Below are positions 60,962 to 64,000 of a stretch of DNA of 64,000 bases, one piece after another (the first letter of the stretch is position 1; every line of letters begins with the position of its first letter). Under the pieces are notes generated by a model. That model ran no database searches. It worked only from the letters and a program-made list of their open reading frames with translations, and had not been told where the DNA came from. Where the stretch lies: NCBI RefSeq assembly GCF_900155555.1, contig NZ_FUHN01000006.1:391564-455563 (forward strand). The letters are read 5' to 3'. Made by a program: the position numbers and the translations under genes. Source of the DNA: Mobilibacterium timonense. Lineage in GTDB: Bacteria; Bacillota; Clostridia; Peptostreptococcales; Anaerovoracaceae.

Positions 60962-61136
60962 GTAGCTGCGCACTGAGGCATCCTCGCACATCTGCGCATA
61001 TCTACGCATATCTACGCATATCTTCGTGAACGGCCTCGCACACGCCCCGGACTGACCGCAGCTTCGCAGGACTCCCGGGATACTGCGCGTGGCCGCATGT
61101 TTTTTTTGCAGGGACCCTCATGGAAGCAACTTTTCC

Positions 61137-61164
61137 TTGAAATACATCCCTCCGCCGGTATAAT
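61137..61164 (+). promoter_or_regulatory. Promoter of the NCS2 permease
   Basis: TTGAAA and TATAAT, 16-base spacer, 42 bases before the start. The leader is too short for a purine riboswitch. Upstream, CGCATATCTA occurs three times in a row at about 60997-61026. Confidence 0.65.
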
Positions 61165-61206
61165 AATTTAGGAATTTTTTACTGCGGTTAATGGAAGGAT
61201 GTGTTT

Positions 61207-62571
61207 ATGAAAGAGAGAAGAGTTATTGGCGTAAACGAGAGAGTGCCTCTGTCGCACGGCATCCCGCTGAGTATTCAGCACACATTTGCGATGTTCAGCG
61301 CATCGGTGCTGGTGCCTTTCATCCTTGGGATAAGCCCGGCGATCGCCCTGCTGATGAACGGTATCGGAACTCTTCTCTTCATTTTGATAACCAAGGGAAA
61401 GGCTCCTGCCTATCTCGGCTCCAGCTTTGCATTTATCTCCCCGGCACTTCTGGTCATCAACAACCCGAAGCTGGGATATGAGTACGCCCTTGGCGGATTC
61501 GTGATCACGGGACTGATCTTCATGGCTGTGGCCATACTGGTGAAGTTCGTAGGGGTAAAATGGATCGACGTCGTGCTCCCGCCTGCGGCCATGGGCCCGG
61601 TCGTGGCGCTGATCGGTCTTGAGCTCGCCGGGAACGCAGCTCAGAACGGAGGCATCGTCCTCACCGATACCTACACCCACATCAACCCGAAGTTCGTCAT
61701 CGTCTTCCTGGTGACACTTCTGGCTGCGGTGTTCGGACAGGTGCTTTTCAGAGGGTTCGCCTCTGCAATAGCGATCCTGATCTCAATCATTATCGGATAC
61801 GTGGCGGCACTCATGGCCGGCATCGTGGATTTCACACAGCTCAACCAGGAGACATGGTTCGACCTGCCTAATTTCATGGCTCCGAAGTTCAGCCTTCAGG
61901 CCATACTGATCATAATCCCGGCGTCGCTCACGGTGATCTCGGAACACATCGGACATCAGGTGGTGACCTCCGAGATCGTGGGCTACAACCTGCTGGAGGA
62001 TCCGGGCCTGCAGAGGTCTCTGTTCGCAGACGGTATCTCCACGACGCTGTCCGGACTCTGCGGTTCCGTGCCTACAACGACCTACGGCGAGAACATCGGC
62101 GTAATGGCAATAACAAAAGTCTACAGCGTATGGGTCATCGGCGGTGCCGCGCTGTTCTCCATTGCGCTGTCGTTTATCGGAAAAGCCTCCGGCCTCATCC
62201 AGACCATTCCGGCTCCCGTGATGGGCGGCGTGAGCTTCCTGCTCTACGGTATGATCGGCGCTTCCGGTATCAGGCTCATGGTGGACTCCAAGATCGACTA
62301 CAGCAAGCCTAGAAACCTGGCTCTCACATCCGTCGTGTTCATCACCGGACTCTCCGGGGCATTCATCCAGATCGGCTCTGTTCAGCTGACCGGAATGTCC
62401 CTGGCCACGGTAGTTGGCATGGTCCTCGGGCTGGTGTTCTACATCCTCGACAGACTCGGGCTCACCAACGACAGGGAAAACGAGGAAATGGAAGCCGCAG
62501 AGGCGGCAGCGGCAAACGATATAGCGGCGGCAGAGGCCGGGGGAGCGTCCGGCTCGGAGACTTCCAGGTAA
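61207..62571 (+). CDS. Uracil/xanthine permease family transporter (NCS2)
   Basis: 454 aa. GGAAGG eight bases before the ATG at 61207 decides it over the GTG at 61201. About 12-14 membrane helices. Family words: HGIPLSIQHTFAMFSASVLVPFILG, the substrate-helix region PASLTVISEHIGHQ (UraA Glu in SEHIG), and CGSVPTTTYGENIGVMAITKVYS (second Glu in GENIG). These favour uracil over xanthine. The C-terminal tail is an Ala/Glu-rich cytosolic extension (MEAAEAAAANDIAAAEAGG), longer than in E. coli UraA. Proton-coupled nucleobase uptake expected. Confidence 0.93.
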   Translation: MKERRVIGVNERVPLSHGIPLSIQHTFAMFSASVLVPFILGISPAIALLMNGIGTLLFILITKGKAPAYLGSSFAFISPALLVINNPKLGYEYALGGFVITGLIFMAVAILVKFVGVKWIDVVLPPAAMGPVVALIGLELAGNAAQNGGIVLTDTYTHINPKFVIVFLVTLLAAVFGQVLFRGFASAIAILISIIIGYVAALMAGIVDFTQLNQETWFDLPNFMAPKFSLQAILIIIPASLTVISEHIGHQVVTSEIVGYNLLEDPGLQRSLFADGISTTLSGLCGSVPTTTYGENIGVMAITKVYSVWVIGGAALFSIALSFIGKASGLIQTIPAPVMGGVSFLLYGMIGASGIRLMVDSKIDYSKPRNLALTSVVFITGLSGAFIQIGSVQLTGMSLATVVGMVLGLVFYILDRLGLTNDRENEEMEAAEAAAANDIAAAEAGGASGSETSR

Positions 62572-62641
62572 AAAAGCTCTGACGGTCCGCGTTGCGTTTG
62601 CGGCACTGCACTGAGAAAACACATGAAAGAGGAAAAGAACG

Positions 62642-63145
62642 ATGACGAATTTCGAGAAGATCACCGGACAACAAAAGAAGAGCATCAGGAACCACGGCCT
62701 CATCGCCATGCTTCTCATCGTGGTGGGGATCCTCGTTGCCTTTGCAAAACAGGTCTCCGGCTACATTTCCCTCATCATGGGAGTCCTCCTCCTGGTGACC
62801 GTCTGGACCCAGTACAGAAACTACTCCCGTGAGATGGAGAAGGTCCGCGGCAACCTCGAACAGTTCAAAAAAGAAGTCAACGAGGGCAAGATCTACGACG
62901 CCTTCGGCCTCATCCTCACCCCGAACTACGCAGTGGTCGATGGAAGAGAGCTCCACATCTACAAGCTGAAGAACATGAAAAAATTCGAGGTCGGCATCGA
63001 AGAGCGCATCCGAAAAGCCCTTTTCCTCACAGACAAGTCTGGCAAAAGACATCAGATCGCCGAGACCTACACCGGCGACGGCCGCCAGGAGCAGTTCGAC
63101 AAGCTCTACGGCGACGTAAAAGAATACTTCAGAAAGAGACATTAG
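62642..63145 (+). CDS. Unknown 167-aa protein with two membrane helices
   Basis: Not assigned to a family with confidence. Two close hydrophobic helices (HGLIAMLLIVVGILVAFAK and YISLIMGVLLLVTVW, about residues 18-55) with a short turn, then a basic/acidic cytoplasmic part. That part has strands such as AFGLILTPNYAVVDGRELHIYKLKNMKKFEVG, reminiscent of YcxB-like or PH-like domains. GAGGAAAAG ribosome site. Closed by the strong terminator at 63202. Possibly co-transcribed with the permease 70 bases upstream. Confidence 0.75.
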   Translation: MTNFEKITGQQKKSIRNHGLIAMLLIVVGILVAFAKQVSGYISLIMGVLLLVTVWTQYRNYSREMEKVRGNLEQFKKEVNEGKIYDAFGLILTPNYAVVDGRELHIYKLKNMKKFEVGIEERIRKALFLTDKSGKRHQIAETYTGDGRQEQFDKLYGDVKEYFRKRH

Positions 63146-63201
63146 TGTAATTATGTGTCACTGGGTGATGCCAGGTGATATAGTGAAAAACGAATTTATG
63201 A

Positions 63202-63245
63202 GGGCGATCAAAACGACAGGAGCTGCCGTTTTGATCGCCCTTTTT
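63202..63245 (+). terminator. Strong intrinsic terminator
   Basis: GGGCGATCAAAACG pairs perfectly with CGTTTTGATCGCCC, then TTTTT. It ends the permease/167-aa gene unit, directly before the IS200 element. Confidence 0.95.
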
Positions 63246-63264
63246 CTTGTGATCTTTAGTGTAA

Positions 63265-64000
63265 AAAAACCACCGGCTAAGCCGGTGGAGTAAGAAGCTT
63301 TAGCTTCAAGAAAAAACCTCCTGTGATATCATGAATGAGGCTTCCAACCGCACTCATGTAACAAAGGAGGAATAAATCGATGGGTAATATTACCAAAACC
63401 GACATCAATAGTTTAACACATTCGAAGTGGCGGTGTCAGTATCACGTAGTGTTTGCGCCGAAGTACAGGAGACAAATTATCTACGGAAAAATAAAAGAGG
63501 ATATTGGCAAGATACTTAGGCAGTTGTGTGATCAGAAAGGCATAGAAATAATAGAAGCGGAGTTGTGCCCTGATCATGTACACATGCTGATATCAATTCC
63601 GCCAAAATACAGCGTATCGCAAGTGATGGGATATCTGAAGGGAAAAAGCTCACTGATGATATTCGACAGACATGCGAATATGAAATATCGGTATGGGAAC
63701 AGGCATTTCTGGTGCCGTGGCTATTATGTCGATACAGTTGGCAGAAACAAAAAGGCAATCGCAGAATACATACGAAACCAACTGCAAGAAGATATCGCAA
63801 ATGATCAATTAACATTGAAGGAGTACATAGACCCGTTCACGGGTAGCAAGAATACGAAGGCATAATAAAAAGCGCCCTTAGGCGCAGCCGGAAAATAGAG
63901 ATGCGGTTGGCAGTCTATTTCGGTGCGTCTTAAGACGCCTGCAAGTAACAGGCCCTTTTAGGGCAAGGACAAACCACCAGTTCAACTGGTGGTTATGATT
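63265..64000 (+). mobile_element. IS200-type insertion sequence (tnpA only)
   Basis: Left-end hairpin CCACCGGCTAAGCCGGTGG (63270-63288) and right-end hairpin AACCACCAG/CTGGTGGTT (63972-63994) frame a lone Y1 transposase gene without tnpB. The leader contains CCTCCT (63317-63322), complementary to the AGGAGG ribosome site at 63365-63370, plus an ATGAG/CTCAT stem. It should fold to hide the start, as known for IS200. The 3' part has further hairpins (GCGCCCTTAGGCGC, GGCCCTTTTAGGGC). The right border may lie at or just past the window end. It sits behind a terminator, a harmless landing site. Confidence 0.9.
63380..63865 (+). CDS. tnpA: IS200 Y1 (HUH) transposase TnpA
   Basis: 161 aa. HUH motif in CPDHVHMLISIPP (His66, His68) and the catalytic tyrosine at position 130 in IAEYIRNQL. 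N-terminal KWRCQYHVVFAPKYRRQ and FWCRGYYVDTVGRN are diagnostic of IS200. It moves single-stranded DNA as a dimer, recognising the subterminal hairpins. Full length and apparently intact. Translation probably restrained by the leader fold described for the element. Confidence 0.96.
   Translation: MGNITKTDINSLTHSKWRCQYHVVFAPKYRRQIIYGKIKEDIGKILRQLCDQKGIEIIEAELCPDHVHMLISIPPKYSVSQVMGYLKGKSSLMIFDRHANMKYRYGNRHFWCRGYYVDTVGRNKKAIAEYIRNQLQEDIANDQLTLKEYIDPFTGSKNTKA

Noticed and set aside
1..64000. tRNA or rRNA genes
   Set aside because: No cloverleaf with CCA-end context or conserved rRNA stretch was seen on either strand; a covariance scan would be needed to exclude them fully.

Overview
The window is a 64-kb stretch of a Gram-positive anaerobe, most likely a gut or rumen member of Clostridia (Bacillota). 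The pointers are a class II aldolase, an XpaC/TelA pair, a TPP-riboswitch thiamine operon of clostridial type (thiS-thiF-thiG-thiH-tenI), a yybP-ykoY type manganese leader, frequent GTG/TTG starts with strong AGGAGG ribosome sites, and an IS200 element. Core genes are GC-rich with many AGG/GAG/CTC codons. Two inserted stretches (about 23.1-44.8 kb and 45.0-49.3 kb) are clearly AT-richer.

Layout. 0-1 kb: 3' part of a sensor kinase. 1.1-4.0 kb: manganese-riboswitch-controlled P2A-type ATPase. 4.1-8.8 kb: thiazole-branch operon behind a TPP riboswitch. Its first gene is an 89-aa in-frame fusion of the two ends of ThiC, so the cell should make the thiazole but not the pyrimidine by this route. 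8.8-19 kb: a two-component system, a DUF915-type hydrolase and a 1435-aa PAS/GGDEF/EAL protein. This block is bracketed by two inverted copies of a ~0.5-kb palindrome-rich non-coding element whose hairpins show compensatory changes. 19-23 kb: fba (minus strand), then xpaC-telA.

23.1-44.8 kb is a defence island. It opens with an array of eight 53-bp hairpin units. It then carries an AlbA_2/ATPase protein, a five-gene type III restriction-modification-like operon (PLD/SNF2 helicase, DUF4391, Mod, DUF1016, Res), a YobI-like NTPase, a DUF262/DUF1524 (GmrSD-like) protein and two unknown genes. It ends in decayed gene fragments. A second array with the same 8-bp stem and the same 53-bp period lies at 51.9-52.5 kb.

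45.0-49.3 kb is a catabolic cassette: a divergent LysR regulator, a protein strongly resembling the chalcone isomerase of Eubacterium ramulus (including His33), a flavodoxin-fold reductase (candidate flavone reductase) and an LVIVD-repeat protein. I read it as a flavonoid-degradation module.

49.6-63.1 kb returns to housekeeping functions: class IV aminotransferase, DUF4143 ATPase, a 34-aa membrane peptide, YitT transporter, acyl-CoA ligase, ndk, a polar amino-acid ABC transporter, threonine aldolase, lipase-like hydrolase, NCS2 permease and a small membrane protein. The window ends in an IS200-type insertion sequence. Family assignments rest on recognised motifs and remembered homologues; no search was run.
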